Shown: one piece after another, positions 7,524 through 16,297 of the stretch
Layout of the letters: each line of letters starts with the position of its first letter
Position numbering within the stretch: the stretch's first letter is position 1
Source of the DNA: Woeseiaceae bacterium
GTDB lineage: Bacteria; Pseudomonadota; Gammaproteobacteria; Steroidobacterales; Woeseiaceae
Assembly: GCA_013043165.1 (NCBI GenBank)
Contig: JABDOQ010000051.1
Location: 108,379-172,378, forward strand
Direction of reading: 5' to 3'
Length of the DNA: 64,000 nucleotides
Position numbers and translations under genes: made by a program
Notes under the pieces: model-generated
What the model was told of the DNA's origin: nothing
Databases searched by the model: none
What the model saw: only the letters and a program-made list of their open reading frames with translations

Positions 7524-8539
7524 CTCGACCCCCTGCCGGTACCGAACACCCTCGGCTGGATCAGTCTGTCAATGTGTGGCGACACCGCGTTTGCCAGCAG
7601 GATCGCGTACATCACGCCCTCGGGCATGCCGCCCCAGAAACGGATCACGACCACCAGCAGGCCGATCAGCATGCCGTACAGCCAGCAGCCCGCATTGGTG
7701 ATCGGCGAGGCCACCATGTCGGTCGCCATGAACACCGCGCCCAGCATCAGGCCGCCGGAGAACAGCATGAACACGGGTCCGGGATAGGTCACCGGGTCGT
7801 AGAGCTGGAAGGCCCAGGTCATCGCCGCCACGGTCAGGAAGATCGACGCCGGGATGCGCCAGTTCATCATTTTGCGCGCGACCAGGTAGATACCGCCCAG
7901 CAGGATCAGCACACCGCAGGTTTCACCGACCGAACCCGACGTCAGGCCGGCCATCAGTTCGCGGCCAGCGGCGAACTGTCCCTCGAATTTCATCAGCGCC
8001 AGCGGCGTCGCCGTAGTCACGGCGTCATAGGTCGGTTCCCAGAACGGCATCGCCAGCACCGAAGTGGGAATGTGTTCGAAGCGGCCCTCTGCGAAGGGCA
8101 TCTGCCAGTGGGTCATGGGCTGGGGAAAGGCAGCCTGCAGGAAGGCCCGTCCAACCAGCGCCGCGTTGAAGGCGTTCATGCCCAGCCCGCCGAACAGGAA
8201 CTTGGCGACCGCCACGCCAAACACGCCACCCACGAACACCATCCACAGCGGCAGGTCCGGCGGCAGGATCAGGCCATAGAGCAGACCGGTGATGGCCACG
8301 GACCAGTCGCCGATGGTTGACGGCTTGCCGGTCCAGCGGCACAGCCAGTGTTCCGTGAGCACGCAGCTGACCGTCGCAACCATTATCACGAGGGCGGCAC
8401 CTGAGCCGAACGCGTAGATCGCGAACGCCGTGACGGGAAGCAGCGCCAGGAACACGTTCAGCATGATGACGTCAGTGCTGGTGCCGTCTGTCACATGCGG
8501 CGACGAGCCGATCTCGAGGTATTTGCTCAGCCTGGCCAT
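7520..8539 (-). CDS. rnfD: Rnf complex membrane subunit RnfD
   Basis: A 339-residue polytopic membrane protein of the NqrB/RnfD family. The flavinylation motif reads TTATPL at about residues 175-180, where SGATPL is usual; the acceptor threonine is kept but the preceding Ser-Gly is Thr-Thr. GGLGMNAFNAALVGRAFLQAAFP (about 117-139) is conserved. The longer frame to 8644 is rejected: ATG 8539 shares its A with the rnfC stop (TGATG) and starts the family-like MARLSKYLEIGSSPHV. The downstream end overlaps rnfG by 4 bp. Confidence 0.94.
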   Translation of the reverse strand: MARLSKYLEIGSSPHVTDGTSTDVIMLNVFLALLPVTAFAIYAFGSGAALVIMVATVSCVLTEHWLCRWTGKPSTIGDWSVAITGLLYGLILPPDLPLWMVFVGGVFGVAVAKFLFGGLGMNAFNAALVGRAFLQAAFPQPMTHWQMPFAEGRFEHIPTSVLAMPFWEPTYDAVTTATPLALMKFEGQFAAGRELMAGLTSGSVGETCGVLILLGGIYLVARKMMNWRIPASIFLTVAAMTWAFQLYDPVTYPGPVFMLFSGGLMLGAVFMATDMVASPITNAGCWLYGMLIGLLVVVIRFWGGMPEGVMYAILLANAVSPHIDRLIQPRVFGTGRGSR

Positions 8540-9879
8540 CAGGCGGCGCTCAGCTTGCGGACCATCTTCTTGGCCATGCGGAAATACTGGACAAGCGGGA
8601 TGTGCGATGGGCACACGTACGCGCAAGCGCCGCACTCGAAGCAATCCATCAGGTGCCAGGACTCGGCCATCTGCTCGTATTCCTCGTTTTTAGCCAGGAT
8701 GCCGAGCTGCGACGGGTTCAGGAAAACCGGGCAGGCCTCGACGCAGCGCGCGCAGTGGATGCACGGGTAGACTTTCTTATGGCCGGTAGATCCGCCGGTC
8801 TCGGCGGTCGTGAAGGCCGTTATGCCCGAGGTCCCCTTGGTGATCGGGATGTCGAGGTTGGACACGGTTGGGCCCATCATTGGCCCGCCCATGAAAACCC
8901 GCGAGATGTCGTCGACGGGAGCGCACTGCTCAATCGCGAAGCGCACCGGCGTGCCGATCGGAATGCGGTAGTTGCCCTTCTTTTGCACGCCGGGGCCGCC
9001 GATGGTGATTACGCGCTCCTGGATGCCGCGGCCGCGCGGCAGCAGGCGCCCGATTTCCGCGGTGGTCGCGACATTGCAGCAGATCACATTGATGTCGGCC
9101 GGCAGTCCACCAGACGGCACCTCGCGGCCAAGCAAGGCGCTGAAGATCATTTTTTCGGCGCCCTGCGGGTACTTTACCGGCGACACCCGTACCGTGACCG
9201 GCAGATCGTCGGGGCACATCGACCTGAATCGTTCAGCCGCGTCCTCCTTGTTCGCCTCGACGGCGATGATGGCCTCGGCGGTACCGGTGGCCCGCAGCAG
9301 GTATCGGATGCCCGTGAACACGTCCTCGGTTTGCTCCAGCATCACGCGATAATCGGTGGTCAGGTACGGCTCGCACTCCACGCCGTTGATGAACAGCGTC
9401 TCCAGGTGCTTGCCTTCCGGCGGTTTCAGCTTGACGTGAGTGGGAAAGGCCGCGCCGCCGAGGCCGACGATGCCAGCGTTCTGGATCGCCGCGATGATTT
9501 CGTCGGGCGTGGCGTCCAGGCCGCAGGGCTCGCCGTCATCTATCTCCTGAGTCGATGCCGGATAGGGCTCGATAAAGATGCTCTCTACCTTGGTGCCGGT
9601 GATGCTGGGTGCGAGCGTGATGCGCCGTACGATGCCGGATGCCGGCGCATGCATGGCCACCGACATGAAGCCGTCCGGCTCGGCGATAGTCTGCCCGCGG
9701 ATGACTTCCTGACCCTCGCGCACAACCGGCTTCGCCGGCTTTCCCAGATGCTGGCTGAGCGGCACGATCAGCACCGGCGCGAACGGGAACTGGCGGATCG
9801 CGAGATCCGCCGTGTCGTCCTTCATCTCGGGCGGGTGCACGCCGTGCCTGAAAGTGTTTTTTCGCAACAGTTCCAGCAT
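8539..9879 (-). CDS. rnfC: Rnf complex peripheral subunit RnfC
   Basis: A 446-residue protein with the NuoF-like NADH/FMN fold (IVGLGGAAFPTHVKL, NGVECEPYLTTDY) followed by two [4Fe-4S] motifs, CIHCARCVEACP and CFECGACAYVCP, in the last 80 residues. It is the cytosolic NAD(H)-facing subunit of Rnf. The length matches the compact RnfC of anaerobes rather than the enterobacterial form, which has a long Ala-rich C-terminal extension. It is translationally coupled to rnfD (1-bp overlap) and follows nifJ by 26 bp. Confidence 0.96.
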   Translation of the reverse strand: MLELLRKNTFRHGVHPPEMKDDTADLAIRQFPFAPVLIVPLSQHLGKPAKPVVREGQEVIRGQTIAEPDGFMSVAMHAPASGIVRRITLAPSITGTKVESIFIEPYPASTQEIDDGEPCGLDATPDEIIAAIQNAGIVGLGGAAFPTHVKLKPPEGKHLETLFINGVECEPYLTTDYRVMLEQTEDVFTGIRYLLRATGTAEAIIAVEANKEDAAERFRSMCPDDLPVTVRVSPVKYPQGAEKMIFSALLGREVPSGGLPADINVICCNVATTAEIGRLLPRGRGIQERVITIGGPGVQKKGNYRIPIGTPVRFAIEQCAPVDDISRVFMGGPMMGPTVSNLDIPITKGTSGITAFTTAETGGSTGHKKVYPCIHCARCVEACPVFLNPSQLGILAKNEEYEQMAESWHLMDCFECGACAYVCPSHIPLVQYFRMAKKMVRKLSAA

Positions 9880-9905
9880 GTTAAGAAGCCGTCATCCTCT
9901 GCCCG

Positions 9906-12900
9906 TTAATTGAATTTCTCGCCTCGCTTGATCCACTTGTCGATATCCTTCTCGCTGCGGTCGCGCGGCAGGCCGGGATGAATGACTTCCGCCGTGCATT
10001 TTTCGGCGGACTTGACCAGGTCGCGATACGGGCCTCCGTTGGGATTCTTGATGACCGCTTTCTTGTCGTCGTTGTAGGCGAAAATCTGCGGGTTGATATC
10101 GATGCATTCGTCGCACGCGGTGCATTCCTCGGTGTCGATCCACGGGGCCATGTAGTCGCCCTCGACGGCTGGCGCCGGCGCAGCGGTCTCCACGGCCGCC
10201 AGTTGCGGTTTCTGCCCCGCAGCCGGCGTCGACGAAACGGCTTCGAGCATCGCGTCCATGTCCAGCGCCTGGCTGCCGCTGACCAGCCCCATCAGGCCCG
10301 AGGCGAGCTTCTGCACCACCTCCTGGCGCACGCGGGACTCGATCTGCACCTCATCGACTTCGGCCGCCGCGTCCTCGGCGCCGCCGAGATCACGCAGCAT
10401 GATCCAGAACGCGCGCCGCTCCTCGGCCGATTCGATCATCGGCTGCGCGACGAGCAGGCGGCTGAGCTTCTGCTTGGCATCCAGCGCCCAGACGAAGGGC
10501 ACCTTGCCCTCGCGATCGTCCTCGTCGAGAGCAAGATATTCGCCGACCTGCACCATGTCCTCGTTCCACGAGTCGCGCGGGATCTTACGGAAGTGCTTGC
10601 GGAAGCGTGACTCGGTGACCGCGAAATCGACGAACGTGGTCGGCAATTCCATGGTCTGCTCCCGGCCGCGGTCATCAACATAGTCAACTTTCGCTACCGG
10701 CCAATCGAGGGTCGGGTTCGGGTTGCCGTCGAGGTCGAGGCATTCGCCGACCGTGAGGCCGCCGTCGGGGTTGTAGCGGAACAGCGGGTAGGCGCGCGAT
10801 TCGACCGCCAGCTTGGCCTGGTGATGCGACATATCGTCGCCGATGCCGTGTTCCGGCTGGCACGACGAGTACAGGTTGAACAGCGCCGGCCTCCTGGACA
10901 TCAGGCCCTCTACGAAACCTTCGATCATGTGGTTGGCATGCGCGATCGTCGACTGCAGGAAGTATGTCGTGCGATGTGCGATCGCGATCAGGCCCATCTC
11001 CTTGCGGACCTCTTCCTTGCCCTTGATAGCGTTGCCAAACTGCGCCATGTCAGAAATCTGGCCGAAGAAGCCCGAAGTGCAGGCCTGACCGCCCGTGTTG
11101 GAATACACCTGCGTGTCGACCACGAGCACCTTGATCGGCTTGCCCGACATGAGCGCGCGTGACAGGTTCTGGAAGCCGATGTCATACATCGCGCCGTCAC
11201 CGCCAACCGCGACCACGGGCGGACACAGGTGGTATTCCTCGTCGGTGAAATCCTGCCAGTTGAAATAGCGATAACGCTCTTCCTGCTCGTCGGCGTTGTA
11301 CTCGCCCTCGAGCAACGCCTCGGCCATGCGCACGGCCTTGAAGCCGTCGGCCATCTTCGCCATGTGGCCCTCGAACACGCCCATCGCCATGGATGCGGGG
11401 TCCTGGAACAGGTGGTTGGCCCAGGGGAACGGGTACGGGTTGAACGGGAAGGTGCTGCCCCAGACCGACGTGCAGCCCGTGGCGTTCAGGAAGCCCATGG
11501 TCGAACGACCGCTGCCGGTCGTGCCCTTCTCGTAGCGCCAGCGCAGGTCCTGCAGCCTGGCGACCAGGTCGGTGACGGCTTTGAGCCATTCGCGATCGAT
11601 GGGCTCGGCCTCGTGTGTGCGTTCGACGCTCTCGGCGATCCGCGCCAGCGTCAGCTCGCCGCTGTCGCCGTCGAGCACGGCCTTCATTTCCGCGGCGTCG
11701 CCGACGTCGATCTCGCCAACCAGCTTGAGCTTGATGTGCTGTTTGAGCTTCGCGATCAGGTCGTCGAGCTTGGCCACGTGGGCTTTAACGCGCGGCTGCA
11801 TCAGCGACTCGACCGTGGCGACGAACAGGTGGACGACAGTTTTCTCGGAGCAACCCAGGCAGGAGCCATCGCCGCTCGCGAATGGCAGGTAGGCGTCCTT
11901 GTTCAGCAGGATCGTCTCGAGCGCGCCGATGCCTTCCTCCAGGTCGTCCACGCGGATGTACTTCTCCGGCGTGTTCGGCAGGTCCAGCCAGAAATCCCAG
12001 TTCTTGCGCAGGTCCGCGACCGATTCGCGTGTCTGCGTGACGGGCCGCAAAGCGTCGTCGCTGCAGACCTCGATACATTCCATGCAACCCTTGCAGGTAT
12101 AAGGATCGATCGTGATGCTGAACAAGCCGCCGCTACCGGCTGCTTTCTTCTCCGGCGTCGTGAAATAGGGACGTGTCAGCGAGAATTGGAAGCTGCCGAG
12201 TTCCTCACGAAAATCGGCAAATTCGTCGGTGAGCTGCTGGCGCTCGTCAGACTCTTTGGGCGCCGCTTCGATCGTGGCCTGGATCGCCTCTTCGAGGAGA
12301 TCGGATACCGACTCGGTTTCGGCCGCGTCGACCAGGCTCTTGCGCAACGTCGATTCCATCTTGCGCACGGCGCGCGGCAGCTGTTCGGTCGATTTGCCGT
12401 TCTTCTTCAGGCGCTTGACGACCGTGTCGAGCACCTGTCCAACTTCGTTGACCAGTCCCGGGATCGCCGTGTCGGGGCAGACGGTGTAACAGTCGCCGCA
12501 GGCGGTGCAGTTCTCGGGGATGAACTCCGGATGCTCGAAGCGGATGCCGGTCATGTCGCGGAAGTGCGAAGACACGGCGGGCATCAGGCTCATGCTCATG
12601 AACGGATCGGCGGGTACCTGCTCGCCCTGTCCGGAGGCGTACATGCTGCCGGTCTGGGCCCAGAAGCGGTGAATATCGGACGACGGCGAGTCCGATGCCG
12701 GCAGGCGCTTGACCATCACCGGCACGGGCAGAGTGCTGCCGCCGGCTTTCGCGTCGGCGCGTTCCTCGAGGTGCTTGTCCGTGACTTCGGTAATCTCCTC
12801 GAAGCCCCGGCGCACGACGCGCATGTTGTCCTCGACCACGCGCACGCCCTTCGAGCCGAACTTGTGTTGCAGCTGGTCGCGGATCGCATCCAGCAGCTTT

Positions 12901-14867
12901 TCCTGGCTCAAGCCGTGCTTTTCGAGCAGCGGCGAGGTCGCAAAGAATGCGCCCTGGAACGCGATGCCCTGCATGCGCAGCTGCAGTTCGGGATCCGTCG
13001 CCTCGTCGCGCGCAATCTTGAAGGCGTCAAGGAAGAAAATGCGAACGTCGTTCTCGACGATCTGCTTGCGGTAGCGCATCGGGATCAAGTGCCAGAATTC
13101 CTCGGCCGAGGCGGCGTCGCTCTGCATCACCAGCACGCCGCCCTTTTTCAGGCCGGCGAGCGCGTTGGTGTGCCCGAAGACGTTCGGGTCGGGCGACAGC
13201 ACGACGTCGACGTAAAAGTATTCGCAGTTGATGCGGATCGGCTCGGGCGCCGCCGAGAGGTAGTAAGAGGTTGGCTGGCCCTTCTTCTCCGAGCCGTATT
13301 TCGGGTTCGCCTTGATGTGGTAGCCGAGCAGCTCGTAGAGCGTCATCGCAAGGTTCTTGCCCGTCGTGATCGCACCCCATCCGCCGACCGAGTGCATGCG
13401 CACCGTGATCGAATCCTTCGGCATCAGGTTGGGGTTCTCGCTGCCGCGCAGCGCAAGGTCCTCGACCGCCGGGTAGGCGTCCAGCACCTGCTGGTTGTAG
13501 ACCTCCTGCATCGGCGTCATCATCGATTTGCGCACGAAATCGATCGACAAGTAGAACATGCGCTTGTGCTTGCCGTCCGGCAGCATGTTCTCGATCGCGG
13601 CAACCACGCCCTCGGGCTGCAGGTCGCGGCTGCCCATGCCGAAAGAACCGGAATACAGTTCCGGCATGTCCTTCAGGCTCTTGTAAGTGTCGAGCTCGGG
13701 GTAGGCCCGGCCATTGCGGCTGCGGCCGTTCTCGAGAGACTTGCTCAAGGTCGCGCGGATTTCGCGCATCAGCGGCAGGTCGGACGCCAGCGGCTGGTCC
13801 GTGCGCTCGAGCACGGCAACGCCCTTGCGGCCTTTCAGCACCTGGCTCAGCAGGTCGCCCGGGAAGGGCCGGAACATCACGACGTCGACGACGCCGACCT
13901 TCACGCCGCGCTCCTCGCGCATCCAGTCGGCGACCGCTTCTGCCGTCGGATTGACGCTCCCCTGGCCGACGATCAGATAATCGGCGTCGTCGGTGCGGTA
14001 GGTCATGACCCGGCTGTAACGCCGCCCGGTCAGTTCGTAGAACGCGTCGAAGGCTTCGTCTGTGATGGCTTGCACGTGGTCGAAGAAATACGGTCGCTGC
14101 GCGGCGACACTCTGCATGTAGGAATCCTGGTTCTGCACCGGGCCCGCCAACACCGGGTCGTCAACGGTCCACAGCTCAGGGATGCGGCGGCGTTTTTCGC
14201 CGTAGATGATCTTCTGCGCCGGGGTCGGCGTGTCAATGATGTCGTCGGGTCGGCCAAGGTACTCGGCGATCAGTTCGCGCTCCGGGATCATCAGCGATTC
14301 GATCAGGTGAGTCGTCAGGAAACCATCCTGGCCGACGATGCCGGGCGTCAGCGCCAGCTCGGCGATGCGGTGCGACATGATGTTGAGGTCGGCCACGGCC
14401 TGCGCGTTCTTGGCCATCACCTGGAAAAAGCCGGTGTCGTCGACACAGTGGTAGTCATCGTGGCCGGCGTGCACGTTCAGGGACGCCTTGGTCATCGCCC
14501 GGCAACCGATGTTAAGCACGTAGGTCAGGCGCTTGCCGACGGCGGCGTACAGCGACTCGTGCATATAGGCGATGCCCTGCCCGGACGAAAAATTGGTCGC
14601 CCGCAGCCCCGTCATCGACATGCCCGCGGTCACGGCCGCAGCCGCGTGCTCGCCTTCGGGCTCGACGAAGATCAACGGGCGGCCGGAAATATTGATGTGC
14701 CCGGCAGCCGCCGCCTCCGCCCAATACTCACCCATCTGCGTGGAAGGCGTGATCGGGTAGGCGCCGGCGCCATCGGTGGACTCCCGCTCGCACATGATCG
14801 CGGCAGTGTTGCCGTCCATCGCGGCGCGAATACCGGGGTATTTAGGTGTCGATTGTTTCTGTTTCAT
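9906..14867 (-). CDS. nifJ: Pyruvate:ferredoxin (flavodoxin) oxidoreductase with fused C-terminal ferredoxin
   Basis: This 1653-residue NifJ-type enzyme oxidises pyruvate and CoA to acetyl-CoA, CO2 and reduced ferredoxin. Order: pyrimidine-binding and CoA-side domains (about 10-430), gamma domain (GWGAITTGKNLAMTL, about 496-510), two [4Fe-4S] motifs (C787/790/793/797 and C925/928/931/935), CLGC at 1003-1006, TPP pyrophosphate domain (GDGAMYDIGFQN, about 1223-1234; VDTQVYSNTGGQ, about 1250-1261). It is about 450 residues longer than usual enzymes: a charged spacer of about 127 residues between the iron-sulfur motifs, another of about 100 after CLGC, and an Ala-rich linker to a C-terminal single-cluster ferredoxin (C1582, C1585, C1588, C1624). 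It lies between rnfB and rnfC. Confidence 0.95.
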   Translation of the reverse strand: MKQKQSTPKYPGIRAAMDGNTAAIMCERESTDGAGAYPITPSTQMGEYWAEAAAAGHINISGRPLIFVEPEGEHAAAAVTAGMSMTGLRATNFSSGQGIAYMHESLYAAVGKRLTYVLNIGCRAMTKASLNVHAGHDDYHCVDDTGFFQVMAKNAQAVADLNIMSHRIAELALTPGIVGQDGFLTTHLIESLMIPERELIAEYLGRPDDIIDTPTPAQKIIYGEKRRRIPELWTVDDPVLAGPVQNQDSYMQSVAAQRPYFFDHVQAITDEAFDAFYELTGRRYSRVMTYRTDDADYLIVGQGSVNPTAEAVADWMREERGVKVGVVDVVMFRPFPGDLLSQVLKGRKGVAVLERTDQPLASDLPLMREIRATLSKSLENGRSRNGRAYPELDTYKSLKDMPELYSGSFGMGSRDLQPEGVVAAIENMLPDGKHKRMFYLSIDFVRKSMMTPMQEVYNQQVLDAYPAVEDLALRGSENPNLMPKDSITVRMHSVGGWGAITTGKNLAMTLYELLGYHIKANPKYGSEKKGQPTSYYLSAAPEPIRINCEYFYVDVVLSPDPNVFGHTNALAGLKKGGVLVMQSDAASAEEFWHLIPMRYRKQIVENDVRIFFLDAFKIARDEATDPELQLRMQGIAFQGAFFATSPLLEKHGLSQEKLLDAIRDQLQHKFGSKGVRVVEDNMRVVRRGFEEITEVTDKHLEERADAKAGGSTLPVPVMVKRLPASDSPSSDIHRFWAQTGSMYASGQGEQVPADPFMSMSLMPAVSSHFRDMTGIRFEHPEFIPENCTACGDCYTVCPDTAIPGLVNEVGQVLDTVVKRLKKNGKSTEQLPRAVRKMESTLRKSLVDAAETESVSDLLEEAIQATIEAAPKESDERQQLTDEFADFREELGSFQFSLTRPYFTTPEKKAAGSGGLFSITIDPYTCKGCMECIEVCSDDALRPVTQTRESVADLRKNWDFWLDLPNTPEKYIRVDDLEEGIGALETILLNKDAYLPFASGDGSCLGCSEKTVVHLFVATVESLMQPRVKAHVAKLDDLIAKLKQHIKLKLVGEIDVGDAAEMKAVLDGDSGELTLARIAESVERTHEAEPIDREWLKAVTDLVARLQDLRWRYEKGTTGSGRSTMGFLNATGCTSVWGSTFPFNPYPFPWANHLFQDPASMAMGVFEGHMAKMADGFKAVRMAEALLEGEYNADEQEERYRYFNWQDFTDEEYHLCPPVVAVGGDGAMYDIGFQNLSRALMSGKPIKVLVVDTQVYSNTGGQACTSGFFGQISDMAQFGNAIKGKEEVRKEMGLIAIAHRTTYFLQSTIAHANHMIEGFVEGLMSRRPALFNLYSSCQPEHGIGDDMSHHQAKLAVESRAYPLFRYNPDGGLTVGECLDLDGNPNPTLDWPVAKVDYVDDRGREQTMELPTTFVDFAVTESRFRKHFRKIPRDSWNEDMVQVGEYLALDEDDREGKVPFVWALDAKQKLSRLLVAQPMIESAEERRAFWIMLRDLGGAEDAAAEVDEVQIESRVRQEVVQKLASGLMGLVSGSQALDMDAMLEAVSSTPAAGQKPQLAAVETAAPAPAVEGDYMAPWIDTEECTACDECIDINPQIFAYNDDKKAVIKNPNGGPYRDLVKSAEKCTAEVIHPGLPRDRSEKDIDKWIKRGEKFN

Positions 14868-14882
14868 GCGGGGTCCCTAGGC

Positions 14883-15743
14883 TTAAGTCGCAGTTGCCTG
14901 TCGCGCACTCTGGCGAATGACTTTCTTCGCCGCGCGGCCCGTGACAGGTCCTTTGATCGGGTCATACCAGACGATCGCGCCCGTCGGGCAACGATCGATC
15001 GCTTGTCTTGCGTCGTGTTTGCGGCTGTAGTCGACGACCGGCAGGTTATCAACCATTGCGATCAGGCCATCCGGCGCATCGGCGGCGCATCGGCCGCAAG
15101 CGTCACAGCCCACGTCGCAGTCATCGAGTACGGCGTCGCCCTGCTCGAGGTTTTTGCAGGCGACCCACAGGCGATGACTGACGGGATGCAACGAGAACAG
15201 GTCCTTGGGGCAGGCGTCGACGCAGTCGCCGCAGGCCGTGCACCGGTCTTCAATGACGACAGGTATGCCGTATTCATTCATTACGATTGCGTCCGGGTCG
15301 CAGACCAGCTCGCAGTCGCCGAGACCCAGACAACCCCAGAAACAGGCTTTGCCGCCGCCGGCGACGAGCGTGGCCCCGCGGCACGAGTTAATGCCCTCGT
15401 AGTGGGCGCGATTGCGCGCAACGTTGATGCCGCCCGCGCAGGCGAGTCGCGCGACGACCTTTTCTTCTGCGCCGGCGTCCACGCCGAGAAACCCGGCCAG
15501 CAATTCGCGTTCTTCCTCGCTCATTACCGTGCATTTGCCGGGCAGAGCCGAACCCTCAACAATGGCCTGGGCAAGGCCAAGGCAACCCGGGAAGCCACAT
15601 GCGCCGCAGTTCGTGCCGGGCAGCATCTGATTGGCAGCCTCAATCCGCGGATCCTCGTCGACATGCAGTTTTCTGTGAGCCACGACCAACAGGGAGGCAA
15701 ACACAAAGCTCAGCGCCGTCAGCGTGAGTACGCCTGTCAACAT
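14883..15743 (-). CDS. rnfB: Rnf complex iron-sulfur subunit RnfB
   Basis: A 286-residue protein with an N-terminal membrane anchor (about residues 3-22), the four-cysteine cluster NCGACGFPGC plus PGKC (C46, C49, C54, C71), then ferredoxin motifs CTACGDCVDACP and a divergent CDVGCDACGRC. It is the likely entry point for electrons from reduced ferredoxin. A GGAGG site precedes the ATG. It is the first rnf gene, and nifJ begins 15 bp after its stop, so pyruvate oxidation and the ferredoxin-accepting subunit are co-expressed. The upstream 160 bp to the next small gene probably contain the operon promoter, but I see no convincing -35/-10 pair. Confidence 0.94.
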   Translation of the reverse strand: MLTGVLTLTALSFVFASLLVVAHRKLHVDEDPRIEAANQMLPGTNCGACGFPGCLGLAQAIVEGSALPGKCTVMSEEERELLAGFLGVDAGAEEKVVARLACAGGINVARNRAHYEGINSCRGATLVAGGGKACFWGCLGLGDCELVCDPDAIVMNEYGIPVVIEDRCTACGDCVDACPKDLFSLHPVSHRLWVACKNLEQGDAVLDDCDVGCDACGRCAADAPDGLIAMVDNLPVVDYSRKHDARQAIDRCPTGAIVWYDPIKGPVTGRAAKKVIRQSARQATAT

Positions 15744-15903
15744 GTGAGAACCTCCGACCCGTCATTCTGCTGAATTGTATAGTCGGCGTAGTCTGCTCGC
15801 ATTGTGGAAATCGCGTACAGAGTTGCGCCGCATAGCATTGTAAACGGGTCCGGACCGAGTGTGTCGCCTATGCGCGGCTGGATCGCGGCAAAGCTGGTGC
15901 CTG

Positions 15904-16107
15904 CTACTCCACGAGTTCCAGGCCATCCGACTCGATCACACCGTCCGGTGACAGGACGAAATGGTCCAGCTCGAAACCGATGTAGAAGCTTCCCGTCTCA
16001 TCCGGGTTCTCTGTGACCTGGATCTCCTCAGGCCTGACGGTGCGCCGGGTGTAATTACTCAATAGCTTGGCGATGCTGGATTTCTCTGCCGCATATACGA
16101 TGTCCAT
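15904..16107 (-). CDS. Small acidic hypothetical protein upstream of rnfB
   Basis: This 67-residue acidic protein has no membrane segment, cysteine or recognisable motif. A clean AGGAG site precedes the ATG at good spacing, and coding periodicity looks real. It is transcribed in the same direction as the rnf operon, 160 bp upstream of rnfB, and could be its first gene or an independent small gene. I do not recognise the family. The conserved-looking part is RRTVRPEEIQVTENPDETG. Confidence 0.6.
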   Translation of the reverse strand: MDIVYAAEKSSIAKLLSNYTRRTVRPEEIQVTENPDETGSFYIGFELDHFVLSPDGVIESDGLELVE

Positions 16108-16297
16108 GACAAGCTCCTAAAGCACATTCCTTTGTATTCGCTTGCAGAGTAGTGCCCCGCCACTTAACAGCAGATGAAATTTGTGTGAACGGCCCCTGAA
16201 CCCGAGAATGCCCAGGAAGATGGATGAAACCTTTGGCATCCATGGAGCATCCAATTATCCTGTAACCTCAACTTCACGCCAGCTTTTGAGCCTTTGC

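Noticed and set aside
6534..7787. Long plus-strand open frame opposite rnfE/rnfG
   Set aside because: Antisense shadow of rnf genes that carry clear family motifs. No ribosome binding site or family similarity.
8602..9909. 435-codon plus-strand open frame opposite rnfC
   Set aside because: Antisense to a gene with two perfect [4Fe-4S] motifs. Composition is typical of a shadow frame.
11229..15773. A 1514-codon open frame on the plus strand opposite nifJ and rnfB
   Set aside because: It is the mirror of strongly coding minus-strand genes. The predicted protein has no recognisable domain, is rich in Arg/His/Val, and arises from codon bias in GC-rich DNA.
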